From: CAZNGF01 sp964572855
GTDB taxonomy: Bacteria > Bipolaricaulota > Bipolaricaulia > RBG-16-55-9 > JAJCYT01
NCBI GenBank assembly: GCA_964572855.1
Contig: CAZNGF010000015.1
Location: forward strand, 1-42,819
Reading direction: 5' to 3'
DNA length: 42,819 nt
Under the pieces are notes generated by a model. The model was not told where the DNA came from. It worked only from the letters and a program-made list of their open reading frames with translations, and searched no databases. Positions 7,356 to 14,911 of the stretch are shown one piece after another. Each line of letters starts with the position of its first letter. Within the stretch, counting starts at the first letter, position 1. The translations under genes and the position numbers were made by a program.

Positions 7356-8110
7356 AGCGCGTGTTGGCTTACCTGGGCAGCATCGCGCTGCTGTTTGCGC
7401 TCTGGTGGGCGCTCAGCGCCGCGCTCGAGCTTTATTTCGGCGGCGGGCACAAGGCCGCGGCCTTCCCCAACCCCTGGAACGCGCTGGTGGCCTTCGGCGA
7501 GAACTGGCAGGCCCTGAGCGTGGACTTCGGCGCCAGCGCGCTGCGCGTGCTGATCGCGCTCGCCCTCGCGCTCGGGGTCGCGGGGCCGCTGGGCCTGATC
7601 GTGGGCTTCGAGCCGAGTTTGAACCGCTGGCTCTCCCCGCTGCTCTACACGACCTACCCCATCCCCAAGATCGTCTTTCTGCCCGTGCTGTTCGTTTTGA
7701 TGGGCATCGGCGAGGAACCCAAGGTGACGCTCATCACGCTCGTGATCGCCTTCCAGGTGCTGCTCTCGGCGCGCGACGCCGCGCAGAACATCTCCAAGAG
7801 CCACGTGCTGAGCGTGCGCAGCGCGGGCGCCAACCGCTGGCAGATCTACCGCCACGTCGTCTTCCCCGGCGCGCTGCCGGCCATCCTCACCAGCGCGCGG
7901 GTCAGCATCGGCCTGGCCATCGCCACGCTCTACCTGGTCGAGACGTTCGCCACGCGCTACGGCCTGGGCAAGTTCATCAACAAGGAGTACGACCTGGCCA
8001 GCTTCACCACCATGTTCGCCGGCATCATGGCCATGGGCCTGCTGGGCCTCATCCTCTACGCCGTGCTCGACGCGCTGGAGCACTGGCTCTGCCGCTGGAA
8101 GCACCGGTAG
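7352..8110 (+). CDS. ABC transporter permease (SsuC/TauC type)
   Basis: A 252-residue membrane protein with about six transmembrane segments of the BPD_transp_1 fold. The EAA loop that contacts the ATPase is seen as SVRSAGANRWQIYRHVVFPGALPAIL, with its Gly and the P-x2-LP-x-IL end conserved. Helix patterns such as YTTYPIPKIVFLPVLFVLMG are typical of sulfonate/nitrate/taurine-type permeases. GTG overlaps the ATPase stop. As the third gene it completes an importer with one permease gene, so the channel is probably a homodimer. Substrate unknown. Confidence 0.92.
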   Translation: MKRVLAYLGSIALLFALWWALSAALELYFGGGHKAAAFPNPWNALVAFGENWQALSVDFGASALRVLIALALALGVAGPLGLIVGFEPSLNRWLSPLLYTTYPIPKIVFLPVLFVLMGIGEEPKVTLITLVIAFQVLLSARDAAQNISKSHVLSVRSAGANRWQIYRHVVFPGALPAILTSARVSIGLAIATLYLVETFATRYGLGKFINKEYDLASFTTMFAGIMAMGLLGLILYAVLDALEHWLCRWKHR

Positions 8111-8310
8111 GTTGATGGGCGACATTCGCTTGCGTTAAGGGTTGGAGCCGGTCACGGTGTATCCTGAATCCTTGGCGCCACACCTGACCAGCCGTAGGGT
8201 GACCGTGCCGGCCCCTCGGTGGATGCATCGGCCTTGTCGTTGTGCTACGTTGGGGTCAGAGGAACGAAACTTGGCCGTGGCCACGGCATCTAGCTGGGAA
8301 GGAGAACACG

Positions 8311-8787
8311 ATGACCACGGACGCAGTCGCTGGCGGGAACCGGGACGTTTCCAGAGGGATCTTGGTGCTGCTGCGCCTCTACCTGGGCGTGGTGTTCGCG
8401 CTGGCCGGATGGGGCAAGCTGACGGGCGGTTTTGACATCGCCCGCAGCCTGGACTTCTTGATGGAGCGCAGCCACGGGTTTTACGTGCCCTTTCTGGAAA
8501 ACGTCGTTTTGCCCTCTTCCGAGTTGTTCAACGTCTTGATCCCGTACGGCGAGTTCCTGGGCGGCGTGGCGCTGATCCTGGGCGCGTTCACGCGCTTGGC
8601 CGCGACCGGGATCGCGCTGATGACGCTCAACTTCATGCTGCTCAAGGGCGGGTGGTTCTGGCAGAACGGCAGCAACGACGCCGCCTTCTTCTTCATCGCG
8701 CTCGCGCTTCTGTTGGGGTCGGCCGGGCGAACGCTGGGCGTGGACGCCGTGTTGGCGAGAAGATGGCCGAAGGGTTGGATCTGGTAG
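8311..8787 (+). CDS. DoxX family membrane protein
   Basis: A 158-residue, four-helix membrane protein. The start is ATG after GGGAAGGAG. The DoxX-type pattern is visible: LRLYLGVVFALAGWGKLTGGF in the first helix and loop, IPYGEFLGGVALILGAFTRLAATGIAL in the second and third, and DAAFFFIALALLLGSAGRTLGVD in the fourth. The family includes the small subunit of an archaeal thiosulfate:quinone oxidoreductase and many redox-linked membrane proteins of unclear role. It appears monocistronic. The region 8111-8310 upstream shows no further gene. Confidence 0.88.
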   Translation: MTTDAVAGGNRDVSRGILVLLRLYLGVVFALAGWGKLTGGFDIARSLDFLMERSHGFYVPFLENVVLPSSELFNVLIPYGEFLGGVALILGAFTRLAATGIALMTLNFMLLKGGWFWQNGSNDAAFFFIALALLLGSAGRTLGVDAVLARRWPKGWIW

Positions 8788-8891
8788 CGATCTTGCCAGG
8801 GGCGGGCAGTGCGTCGAGGGCGCTGGACGTGTGGCAAACCGTCTGCTTCTGTTGGCGTTCAACGTTGCGAGGGGGCGTTGGTATCATCATA

Positions 8892-8940
8892 CTTGCACCT
8901 TATGTCGGCTGAATAGAACGAAGTGCTGACATAGTGCAAG
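8892..8940. repeat. Imperfect palindrome in intergenic space
   Basis: The left arm starting CTTGCACCTTATGTC and the right arm ending GACATAGTGCAAG pair over about 16 bp with a 2-nt bulge and one mismatch, around a loop of about 15 nt. It lies between the DoxX gene and the 9011 gene and has no T-run on the plus strand. It may be a weak terminator or a degraded mobile repeat. Confidence 0.4.
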
Positions 8941-9010
8941 GTAACAGGCGTGTCCCCTTGGGCGTGGGCGCCAAGCTTCCCCCCCGAGCCACGGGCCGCA
9001 AAGGAGTGCG

Positions 9011-9487
9011 ATGCGCAGCAAGGTAGAGGCGTTTCTGGAACAGGCCAACTTGCCGGTCATCGACGTTCGCGCGTCCGAGGACATGAACTGGATCGTGGCC
9101 ACGGAGTTCGGCATCGGGTCGAAGTCCATCGAGAACGCGCCGCCGTCCAGCGCCCCGATCAACTACATTAACTTCAAGCAAGCGCCGCACGAGCTGACCC
9201 TGTCCGCTACCCTGGACATCCGCGAACGGTCGGACGTGGCTCAGGCGTTGGCGACCTACCCCTCCAAAAGGAGTTTGGCCAACATGGTCTATGCGCACCT
9301 CACCGGGCTGAGCGAGGAGATCATGGTCACCTTTACCGTGGACAAGGATTTCAGCTTGACGGAGATCTACCTGGAGGACGCCATGCTGCTGGACGCGGTC
9401 GAGGCAAGTGCCCTGTTTCAAAGGACGCGCCGGCTTGCGCTGATGTACCGCCGCACGATGGACTACCTGCTTTCCCACAACGCTTAG
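9011..9487 (+). CDS. Hypothetical cytoplasmic protein, YbjN/chaperone-like pattern
   Basis: A 158-residue soluble protein with AAAGGAG before the ATG. It opens with a helix (MRSKVEAFLEQANLPV), then alternating strands (MNWIVATEFG, YINFKQAPHELTLSATLDI) and a long C-terminal helical part (LFQRTRRLALMYRRTMDYLLSH). The helix-strand-helix plan resembles YbjN or type III chaperone-like proteins, but I see no diagnostic motif. There is no cysteine and no signal peptide. It converges with the DinB gene with only three nt between the stops. Confidence 0.6.
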   Translation: MRSKVEAFLEQANLPVIDVRASEDMNWIVATEFGIGSKSIENAPPSSAPINYINFKQAPHELTLSATLDIRERSDVAQALATYPSKRSLANMVYAHLTGLSEEIMVTFTVDKDFSLTEIYLEDAMLLDAVEASALFQRTRRLALMYRRTMDYLLSHNA

Positions 9488-9490
9488 CCC

Positions 9491-10012
9491 CTACCCCTGA
9501 CGGGCGCGTTGCAGCATCAACAAAACGGCTTGGCCCCCGTGATACGCCTCGTGGGTGAGGACGTGCTGCAGGATCCAGCGGAGCGTGAAGCTGCGCTCGC
9601 CGCGCTCGCCGCGCTTGCCGACGTGCTCGGGATCGTTCAGGCGGCGGACGATCGCGTGCGTCTGTCCCCGCATGGCGTCGTGTTTGGCGAAGAACCAGCT
9701 CAGAGGCTGTCGGGGCGGGCTGGGCCACTGGCCGGCGTATTGGTCGATTTGGTCGGCCATCACGGCCTTGTAGTCGGCGGGCGGCACGGCTTCGCCGGCG
9801 GCCACCTCGCGCAGCCAGAACAGCTCGGCCTCGACCATGTGCAGGATCAGGGCGCCGACGCTCTGGGCGCCCGGCGCTGGCTGCCAGACGACGGCCTCCT
9901 GGTCCTGCTCGCCCAACTCCCCCCGCCACTCGCGCGTGCCCTCGTCCAGCGAGGCCAGCAGCACGCCCAACTGCGGGTCGATTCCCTCGATCGGCGTGAC
10001 GTCGTAGTGCAT
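9491..10012 (-). CDS. DinB family protein
   Basis: A 173-residue protein of the DinB/YfiT four-helix-bundle family. The expected metal ligands are present: His in SVGALILHMVEAE (helix 2) and the paired His of HVLTHEAYHGGQ (last helix). Members include thiol-dependent transferases and many proteins of unknown activity, often metal-binding. The N-terminus (DPQLGVLLASLDEGTREWRGEL) fits the first helix, and VVWQPAPGAQSVGALILHM is the usual link into helix 2. It seems to be a single-gene unit; the 10013-10193 gap upstream holds palindromic repeats. Confidence 0.85.
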   Translation of the reverse strand: MHYDVTPIEGIDPQLGVLLASLDEGTREWRGELGEQDQEAVVWQPAPGAQSVGALILHMVEAELFWLREVAAGEAVPPADYKAVMADQIDQYAGQWPSPPRQPLSWFFAKHDAMRGQTHAIVRRLNDPEHVGKRGERGERSFTLRWILQHVLTHEAYHGGQAVLLMLQRARQG

Positions 10013-10040
10013 GGGATCTCCTTTGAATTGCCTATGAATC

Positions 10041-10063
10041 CCTTCTCCCCTGGCGGGAGAAGG
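10041..10063. repeat. Palindromic REP-like hairpin (CCTTCTCCC type)
   Basis: CCTTCTCCC and GGGAGAAGG arms enclose a 5-nt loop. It belongs to the same family of G-rich/C-rich intergenic palindromes as those at 10111 and 11603. Confidence 0.55.
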
Positions 10064-10110
10064 GGGGGAGGAGTGGGGAATGAACGCGTACGGTGGCGCG
10101 TCAACGAACT

Positions 10111-10149
10111 TTCACCCTCACCCCAGCCCTCTCCCGTCAAGGGAGAGGG
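10111..10149 (+). repeat. REP-like element, forward copy
   Basis: TTCACCCTCACCCCAG is followed by the palindrome CCCTCTCCC, a 5-nt loop and GGGAGAGGG. The same 16-nt flank and 9-nt arms occur inverted at 11603-11641, so this is a true repeat family within the window. Confidence 0.75.
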
Positions 10150-10193
10150 AGGTAGGAAACGGCTTGAGAACGCGTTGATCTTCGGGCTTTGTA

Positions 10194-11093
10194 TCATCGT
10201 TGCGGCCGATGCCGTTTGAGAAAGTCCAGCACGCGCTCGGCGTATTCGTCTGGGTAGGCGTCGTAGAGCTGGACGTGGGCGGCGCCGCTTACCAGCCAGA
10301 GTGCCTTGGGCTCGGCGGCGCGCGCGAACAGCAGCTCGGAATTCTCGACCGTGACCGAGGTGTCGTCGCGGCTGTGCATGATCAAGGCGTGCGAGACGGA
10401 ATCGATCACGCGCAGGACGTTCGTGCGTTGGAACAAATCGAACCCGAGCCGTAGCTCGGCCACGCCCGCATACAGCGGGAACAGCAGCGCCAGGCCGGGG
10501 TCGCGGTATTTCGGGCTCTGCGAGGCGAGCTTCAAGTTGGCAAAAGGGCTGTCGGCCACCACGGCGAAAGTTTCCGGGAAGGGGTGCTGGGCGGCGGCGC
10601 GCAGCGAGGCCGAGGCGCCGTTGGAGTGGCCGAAGAGCGCGACAGAATCGATGCCGCGCGCGCGCAGCGCCCCGATGCCGGCCGCGATGTCGCTGGCCTG
10701 GAAAGCCCCGAAGGCGTAGAGCTCGCCGCCGCTTTCGCCCTGGCCGCGCGGGTCGTAGAGCAGCAGCGTGTAGCCCGCCTCGTGCAGGAACGGGACGTAC
10801 TTCAAAATCACGGACATGGAGTCCGTGTAGCCGGGCGACATCACGATCCCCGCGCCGTGGTCGCCGGGCACGAGCCAGGCGTGTAGCCGGACGCCGTCGG
10901 ACGTCTCCAGCCAGAGTTCCTCGTAGTCGATCCCGAAGTCGGCCGGGGTCTGCGTGATCGGGTCTTGCTCCTGGAAGAAGATGTCGGCGTCCAGCCGCGC
11001 GTTGATCGCGTTCCAGAGCAGCACCCCGCCCGTGGCCAGGGCGAGTGCGGCCACGGTCCAGGGCGACAGTCTGAGGGTGATGTGCCGGTCCAT
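10194..11093 (-). CDS. Alpha/beta hydrolase, membrane-anchored
   Basis: A 299-residue protein. Residues 13-29 are an N-terminal membrane anchor, so the catalytic domain probably faces outward. The alpha/beta-hydrolase core shows the nucleophile elbow GHSNGA (S157), an oxyanion region near GIVMSPGYTDS, a catalytic Asp in LIMHSRDDTSV and a likely catalytic His in GAAHVQLYDAYPDEY. YDPRGQGESGGE after strand 4 is typical of the BAAT/acyl-CoA thioester hydrolase and YqkD-like groups. The substrate is unknown. The start at 11093 has no ribosome site, but a TATCAT box eight nt upstream suggests a leaderless message. An in-frame upstream start at 11168 is less likely because it would place hydrophilic residues before the anchor. 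Confidence 0.85.
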   Translation of the reverse strand: MDRHITLRLSPWTVAALALATGGVLLWNAINARLDADIFFQEQDPITQTPADFGIDYEELWLETSDGVRLHAWLVPGDHGAGIVMSPGYTDSMSVILKYVPFLHEAGYTLLLYDPRGQGESGGELYAFGAFQASDIAAGIGALRARGIDSVALFGHSNGASASLRAAAQHPFPETFAVVADSPFANLKLASQSPKYRDPGLALLFPLYAGVAELRLGFDLFQRTNVLRVIDSVSHALIMHSRDDTSVTVENSELLFARAAEPKALWLVSGAAHVQLYDAYPDEYAERVLDFLKRHRPQR

Positions 11094-11101
11094 GGTTCGG
11101 T

Positions 11102-11107
11102 ATGATA
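11102..11107 (-). promoter_or_regulatory. -10 box for leaderless alpha/beta hydrolase message
   Basis: TATCAT on the minus strand ends eight nt before the ATG at 11093, with no Shine-Dalgarno site between. Transcription would begin at or near the start codon. Confidence 0.4.
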
Positions 11108-11213
11108 CGGACTCAACGGGGCGGCGCACCAGCGCGCCCGATCCTTCAAGGAGGCCCGATGCGCGCACTGCCGCGGGCCGGCGCGAGCGAGTCGGAGTCG
11201 GAATAGGCGGCGT

Positions 11214-11579
11214 TCAGTCGACGTCGTCGGGCTTGCCCTGGACCTTGTCCTCGAGCTGTTTCAGTTTGCGCTCGATGTCGTCGGCCGAGCGGTCCGAGAG
11301 CTGGGGGCGGAGGCGTTCGAGCTCGTCGGAGAGGTGGAGCATGAGCATCTGGATGTCCTCCAGGTCCTGCGACTTGAGCTCGCGCTTGCGCTCCTCGGCG
11401 TACTCGACGGCCAGCGCCACCGAGCCCACCAGCGCCGCCCCGGCCACGATGACCAGCGCCAGCGTCGAATTGACGAACACGCCGGCGATGATCGCCCCGA
11501 ACACGGTGCCCCCGCCGTACTCGTAGAGGTTGTCCTTGATGCGCTTGGACTTCTCTTTGTGTTCGGTTTGCTCGGTCAT
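11214..11579 (-). CDS. Small membrane protein with coiled-coil tail
   Basis: A 121-residue protein. Its ATG has GGAG eight nt upstream; a longer frame upstream would translate the palindromic repeat and is rejected. Residues 1-18 are charged, about 24-60 form a Gly/Ala/Val-rich double membrane segment (GGGTVFGAIIAGVFVNSTLALVIVAGAALVGSVALAVEYAEE), and about 62-115 are a highly charged coiled coil (LEDIQMLMLHLSDELERL, IERKLKQLEDKVQ). The plan resembles small envelope or phage-shock-like scaffold proteins, but no family is recognised. It lies between the alpha/beta hydrolase and M23 genes, all on the minus strand. Confidence 0.65.
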   Translation of the reverse strand: MTEQTEHKEKSKRIKDNLYEYGGGTVFGAIIAGVFVNSTLALVIVAGAALVGSVALAVEYAEERKRELKSQDLEDIQMLMLHLSDELERLRPQLSDRSADDIERKLKQLEDKVQGKPDDVD

Positions 11580-11602
11580 GTCCCGACTCCAAACGGTTTT
11601 CC

Positions 11603-11641
11603 CCCTCTCCCTCGACGGGAGAGGGCTGGGGTGAGGGTGAA
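11603..11641 (-). repeat. REP-like element, inverted copy
   Basis: CCCTCTCCC, a 5-nt loop and GGGAGAGGG are followed by CTGGGGTGAGGGTGAA. On the minus strand this is identical to the copy at 10111-10149 apart from the loop. It begins 24 nt upstream of the coiled-coil gene start. Confidence 0.75.
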
Positions 11642-11746
11642 GACCTGACAAGCGTACCTTTGCCCCCTACACCCCTCTCATCCCGACCAGGGGGAAGCGG
11701 TTCAGGCCTTGTTGGTTCGCGTTCCGAGTATAGCGGTGCGAGGCGT

Positions 11747-12724
11747 CTAGGGCATCTCCTGGGTGGAGCGGTAGTAGCGCGGGGCGCTCACGGTGCCGAC
11801 CTTGTACTGGGAGAGCGGGATGCCCTCCATCAAAACGCGGTTGAGGACGGCCGACTGCGGGGCGCCCTGGTCCCGGTAGCGCACCTCGAAATGGAGGTGG
11901 ATGCCGGTGCTGTGGCCCGTGTTGCCCATGAAGCCCAGCACCTGCCCCTGGCGCACGCGCTCGCCGAGGCGGACCGTCACGCTCGGGTAGCGCAGGTGGC
12001 CGTAGGTCGTGGTGAAGCCGTTCCCGTGGTCCAGCTTGACGTAGTTGCCGTAGCCGAACTCGCACCCCTGGCAGATGACCGAGTTGCGCACCTCGACCAC
12101 GGTGCCGCCGGCCGCGGCCAGCACGGGCACGGGCCGCTTGCCCGAGAGCTCGCCCTGCTGCCGGTTGTTGTCGATGAGGTCGAACGAGAAGTGCGAGCGG
12201 CCCGTGTGACCGGGGTTGGGCGAGCCCCCGTAGAACTTGCCGCCCGGTTCGGTGCTGAGCAGCCAGTCGAGCCCGCCGGGCAGCGGGAGTTTGAAGCGGG
12301 GCGGTTCCTGCGAGGCGGGCTCCACGGCGGCCGGCTCGGCCGGCTCGGGCTCGGGCGCGGAACGGTCCCCGCCGCCGGTGGCTTCTTTCGGTTCGGGGGC
12401 CTGGATTTTGGGTTCCAGCGCCGCGTCAACGCGCTGCGGGCCGGCTTGCACGTGCAGCACGCGGTCGAACGCCCGGTAGCCGTCGGCCAGGATCACCAGC
12501 GCGCGCTCGCCGGGGCGCACGTCGCCGAAGACGTACTCGCCCCGTTCGTTGGTGTGCGCGAGCGCATCGCCCAGCCAGACCCGGGCGCCCTCCACGGGCG
12601 CGCCGGACGCGTCCCGCACGACGCCGCCCACCTGAGCCTGCCCGGGCGTGCAGCCCCAGAGCAGGAGCAGCAGTCCCAGCACCCATAGCCCGCGTGTTCC
12701 TCTGAAAACTCCTCTGATGCCCAT
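11747..12724 (-). CDS. M23 family metallopeptidase lipoprotein
   Basis: A 325-residue lipoprotein. Residues 13-25 are a lipoprotein signal (LLLLLWGC, lipid on C25). Residues 31-105 form a carboxypeptidase-regulatory/SdrD-B-like beta domain (VGGVVRDASGAPVEGARVWLGD). Residues 106-142 are a Pro/Glu-rich linker. Residues about 150-320 are a LytM/M23 peptidase domain with H178-x3-D182 and the H276-L-H278 pair in GIHLHFEV; H233 and H243 lie in the surrounding GNYVKLDHGNGFTTTYGHL. All zinc ligands look intact, so it should cut peptidoglycan cross-bridges, probably at the outer or inner membrane face. Two cysteines in ICQGCEF are unusual and might form a local disulfide. Confidence 0.9.
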   Translation of the reverse strand: MGIRGVFRGTRGLWVLGLLLLLWGCTPGQAQVGGVVRDASGAPVEGARVWLGDALAHTNERGEYVFGDVRPGERALVILADGYRAFDRVLHVQAGPQRVDAALEPKIQAPEPKEATGGGDRSAPEPEPAEPAAVEPASQEPPRFKLPLPGGLDWLLSTEPGGKFYGGSPNPGHTGRSHFSFDLIDNNRQQGELSGKRPVPVLAAAGGTVVEVRNSVICQGCEFGYGNYVKLDHGNGFTTTYGHLRYPSVTVRLGERVRQGQVLGFMGNTGHSTGIHLHFEVRYRDQGAPQSAVLNRVLMEGIPLSQYKVGTVSAPRYYRSTQEMP

Positions 12725-12794
12725 TTGAGCCGACGGTAGGTGCGAGCGTCGCGCGGCGCAAGGACACCCGTTCCGTCCGCGGTGGATGTGCGGG

Positions 12795-12899
12795 TTACCT
12801 GTCCGGCCGGCGCACGAGCACGACCAGCCCGACGAAGTCGTAGAGCGCGTGCAGCAGCGCCAGCCACAGCAGCTTGGTCCGACTCACGGGGTCGGTCAC
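12795..12899 (-). CDS. Possible 34-residue membrane peptide
   Basis: A short frame starting at GTG with GGAGG nine nt upstream. It codes for one predicted membrane helix (LLWLALLHALYDFVGLVVLV) ending in a basic RRPDR tail. It lies downstream of the NAD-type isocitrate dehydrogenase on the same strand, in the gap before the M23 gene. It may be a real small protein, or the remnant of a longer membrane protein. No homologue is recognised, and frames of this size arise easily by chance. Confidence 0.3.
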   Translation of the reverse strand: MTDPVSRTKLLWLALLHALYDFVGLVVLVRRPDR

Positions 12900-12961
12900 G
12901 CGCGAAGCCCTCCAGCCTCCATTGTTGCGCGGCGGGTTGCGGCCCTCCGTGTCCTCAGCGG

Positions 12962-14401
12962 TTACTGCCCCTGCCCCAGCGAGTAACCGGGCTCGCCGTC
13001 GAAGTCGTAGAGGTGCTCGGACTTGATGAAGTCCAGCCCCGCTTCCTCCAGCGCGGAGAGCAGCGAAACGACCTGGGCGTGGGTGGCCGACCCGCCTGCG
13101 CCCATGAAGCGGCAGCGCCAGTGGTCGGTGCAGAACGTCTCGGGGAAGCCGTCGGGCCAGACCTTGACGCCGCGGTTGGTGATGAGCGCGAGCTCGAAGG
13201 CGCCGGCGGCGGCCCGTTGCAGTTGGGCGGCCAGCGTCTCGACCTCCGCGCCGGTCCAGTCCAGAAAGACGTCGACGCCGACGAGTTCCTTCTTGGCCGG
13301 CGGCCGCCGCGTGTAGGCGGGCATGGGCACGGGCTTGGCCTCGTAGGCGACCTTGCGCAGCCGGCGGGGGAGCTGGCCGAGCCGCTCGACCACGGAGCGG
13401 GCGAAGTCGGTGGTGCCGGCCATGTGTTTGCTGGTGGCCTCGTTGTAGATGTCGGCGGTGTGGATCCCGTCTTCGAGCGTCTTGAGCCAGGCGTTGCGCA
13501 GGGCCTGCGCCACGTCGGGCTGGTCGATGTGATCGAGCATCTGCACCGCCGCCAGCAACAACCCCGAGGGGTTGGCCACGCCCTTGCCGGCGATGTCGGG
13601 CGCCGAGCCGTGCACGGCCTCGAACATGGCGCCGCCGTCGCCCAGGTTGGCCGAGCCCCCCAGGCCCACCGAGCCCGTGAGCTGGGCGGCCACGTCGGAG
13701 AGGATGTCGCCGTAGAGGTTGGGTACGACCACGGCGTCGAACTCCTCGGGCGTCTCGGCCATGCGTGCCATGCCGATGTCGACGATCATGTGCTCGGTTT
13801 CGATCTCGGGATAGTCCCGCGCGATCTCGTCGAACACCCGGTGGAACAGCCCGTCGGTGAGCTTGAGGATGTTGTCCTTGGTGAAGCACGTCAGCTTCTC
13901 GCGGCCGCGGTGACGGGTGTACTCGAAGGCAAAGCGAACGATGCGCTCGCAGCCGGGCCGGGTGATGAGTTTCAGGGCCTGGTAGACCTCGTCCGTTTGG
14001 CGGTGCTCGATCCCGGCGTAGAGGTCCTCCTCGTTCTCGCGGATGATTACGGTGTCGATGTGCGGGTGCTTGGTGCGAACAAAGGGGTCGTAGGAGATGC
14101 ACGGGCGCACGTTGGCGTACAGCCCCAGGCTCTTGCGGATCGTGACGTTGAGGCTCTTCATCCCGCCGCCCTGGGGTGTGGTGATCGGGGCCTTCAAAAA
14201 GACCTTGGTGCGGCGCAGGGAGTCCCACGCCTCGGGCCGGATGCCGGCGGTGTGGCCGGCCTCGTAGACGGCCTTGCCCACCTCGATTTCCTCGACGTCG
14301 AGCTTGGCGCCGGCCTGCTCGAGCACGAACAGGGTGGCTTCCATGATCTCGGGGCCGATGCCGTCGCCGTAGGCCACGGTAACCGGGACGCTGCTTGCCA
14401 T
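12962..14401 (-). CDS. Isocitrate dehydrogenase, Thermus/Rickettsia type, predicted NAD-dependent
   Basis: A 479-residue member of the beta-decarboxylating dehydrogenase family that oxidises isocitrate to 2-oxoglutarate. It is longer than the E. coli enzyme because of a C-terminal domain (about 355-479, with GVDVFLDWTGAEVETLA and YDFDGEPGYSLGQGQ) found in the Thermus and Rickettsia types. Substrate residues are seen in GGGMKSLNVTIRKS (S83) and NVRP. The cofactor loop reads HGSAPDIAGKGVANP: D269-I270 stand where NADP enzymes have Lys-Tyr, and Asp-Ile is the known NAD signature of this family. AAAGGAG precedes the ATG by nine nt. It is divergent from gatC-icd. A homoisocitrate or isopropylmalate role is less likely given the C-terminal domain. 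Confidence 0.9.
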   Translation of the reverse strand: MASSVPVTVAYGDGIGPEIMEATLFVLEQAGAKLDVEEIEVGKAVYEAGHTAGIRPEAWDSLRRTKVFLKAPITTPQGGGMKSLNVTIRKSLGLYANVRPCISYDPFVRTKHPHIDTVIIRENEEDLYAGIEHRQTDEVYQALKLITRPGCERIVRFAFEYTRHRGREKLTCFTKDNILKLTDGLFHRVFDEIARDYPEIETEHMIVDIGMARMAETPEEFDAVVVPNLYGDILSDVAAQLTGSVGLGGSANLGDGGAMFEAVHGSAPDIAGKGVANPSGLLLAAVQMLDHIDQPDVAQALRNAWLKTLEDGIHTADIYNEATSKHMAGTTDFARSVVERLGQLPRRLRKVAYEAKPVPMPAYTRRPPAKKELVGVDVFLDWTGAEVETLAAQLQRAAAGAFELALITNRGVKVWPDGFPETFCTDHWRCRFMGAGGSATHAQVVSLLSALEEAGLDFIKSEHLYDFDGEPGYSLGQGQ

Positions 14402-14479
14402 CGGGACACGCTCCTTTGGGCTGGGTTGGCCGGCTGCAAACCGGGGGAACGGCGTCGGGCAGCCGCGTTCGTGCGCTCG

Positions 14480-14485
14480 ATTATA
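14480..14485 (-). promoter_or_regulatory. -10 box of the NAD-type isocitrate dehydrogenase gene
   Basis: TATAAT on the minus strand lies about 80 nt before the start codon; the -35 region is weak. A TATAAA at 14547-14552 on the other strand may serve gatC, so this is a divergent promoter region. Confidence 0.4.
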
Positions 14486-14585
14486 CGGACGACGCCCGCG
14501 TTTTCACGCGCGCCCGGCTTGACGTGGCGCGACAGGGCGCGCAGCGTATAAACTGGTCGCCAAACGACTCGGTTGGGGAGGCCGC

Positions 14586-14873
14586 ATGATCGACGACGCC
14601 CAGGTGGATCACATCGCCAAGCTCGCCCGGCTCAAGATCTCGGACGAGGAGCGCGAGTCGCTCAAGCGCGACTTGGCCAACATTTTGAGTTACTTCGAGA
14701 CGCTCAACGAGCTGGACACCTCGGGCGTCGAGCCCATGAAGCACGTGATCGAGACCGAAAACGTGCTGCGCGAGGACGAGCCCACCGGCAGCATCCCGCG
14801 CGAACAGGCGTTGCAGAACGCGCCCGCAACCGACGGCGAGTACTTCATCGTCCCGCGTGTGCTCGAGCGTTGA
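14586..14873 (+). CDS. gatC: Asp-tRNA(Asn)/Glu-tRNA(Gln) amidotransferase subunit C
   Basis: A 95-residue protein matching GatC over its full length: DDAQVDHIAKLARLKISDEERE at the start, the FETLNELDTSGVEPM stretch and the REDEPTGSIPREQALQNAPATDGEYFIVPRVLE tail that wraps around GatA. GatC is needed for folding of the GatCAB complex, which makes Gln-tRNA and/or Asn-tRNA by amidation. GGGAGG precedes the ATG. gatA and gatB are not next to it; instead icd follows after 38 nt, so it is separated from its partners here. Confidence 0.95.
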   Translation: MIDDAQVDHIAKLARLKISDEERESLKRDLANILSYFETLNELDTSGVEPMKHVIETENVLREDEPTGSIPREQALQNAPATDGEYFIVPRVLER

Positions 14874-14911
14874 ACCGAATGCGTGACCGCAATTAAGGGA
14901 GGACCCACCCC

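Noticed and set aside
12740..14551. Long plus-strand open frame (603 codons) over the isocitrate dehydrogenase gene
   Set aside because: It is antisense to a well-conserved enzyme; the product is low-complexity Val/Gly/Leu/His without domains, as expected of a GC-rich shadow frame.
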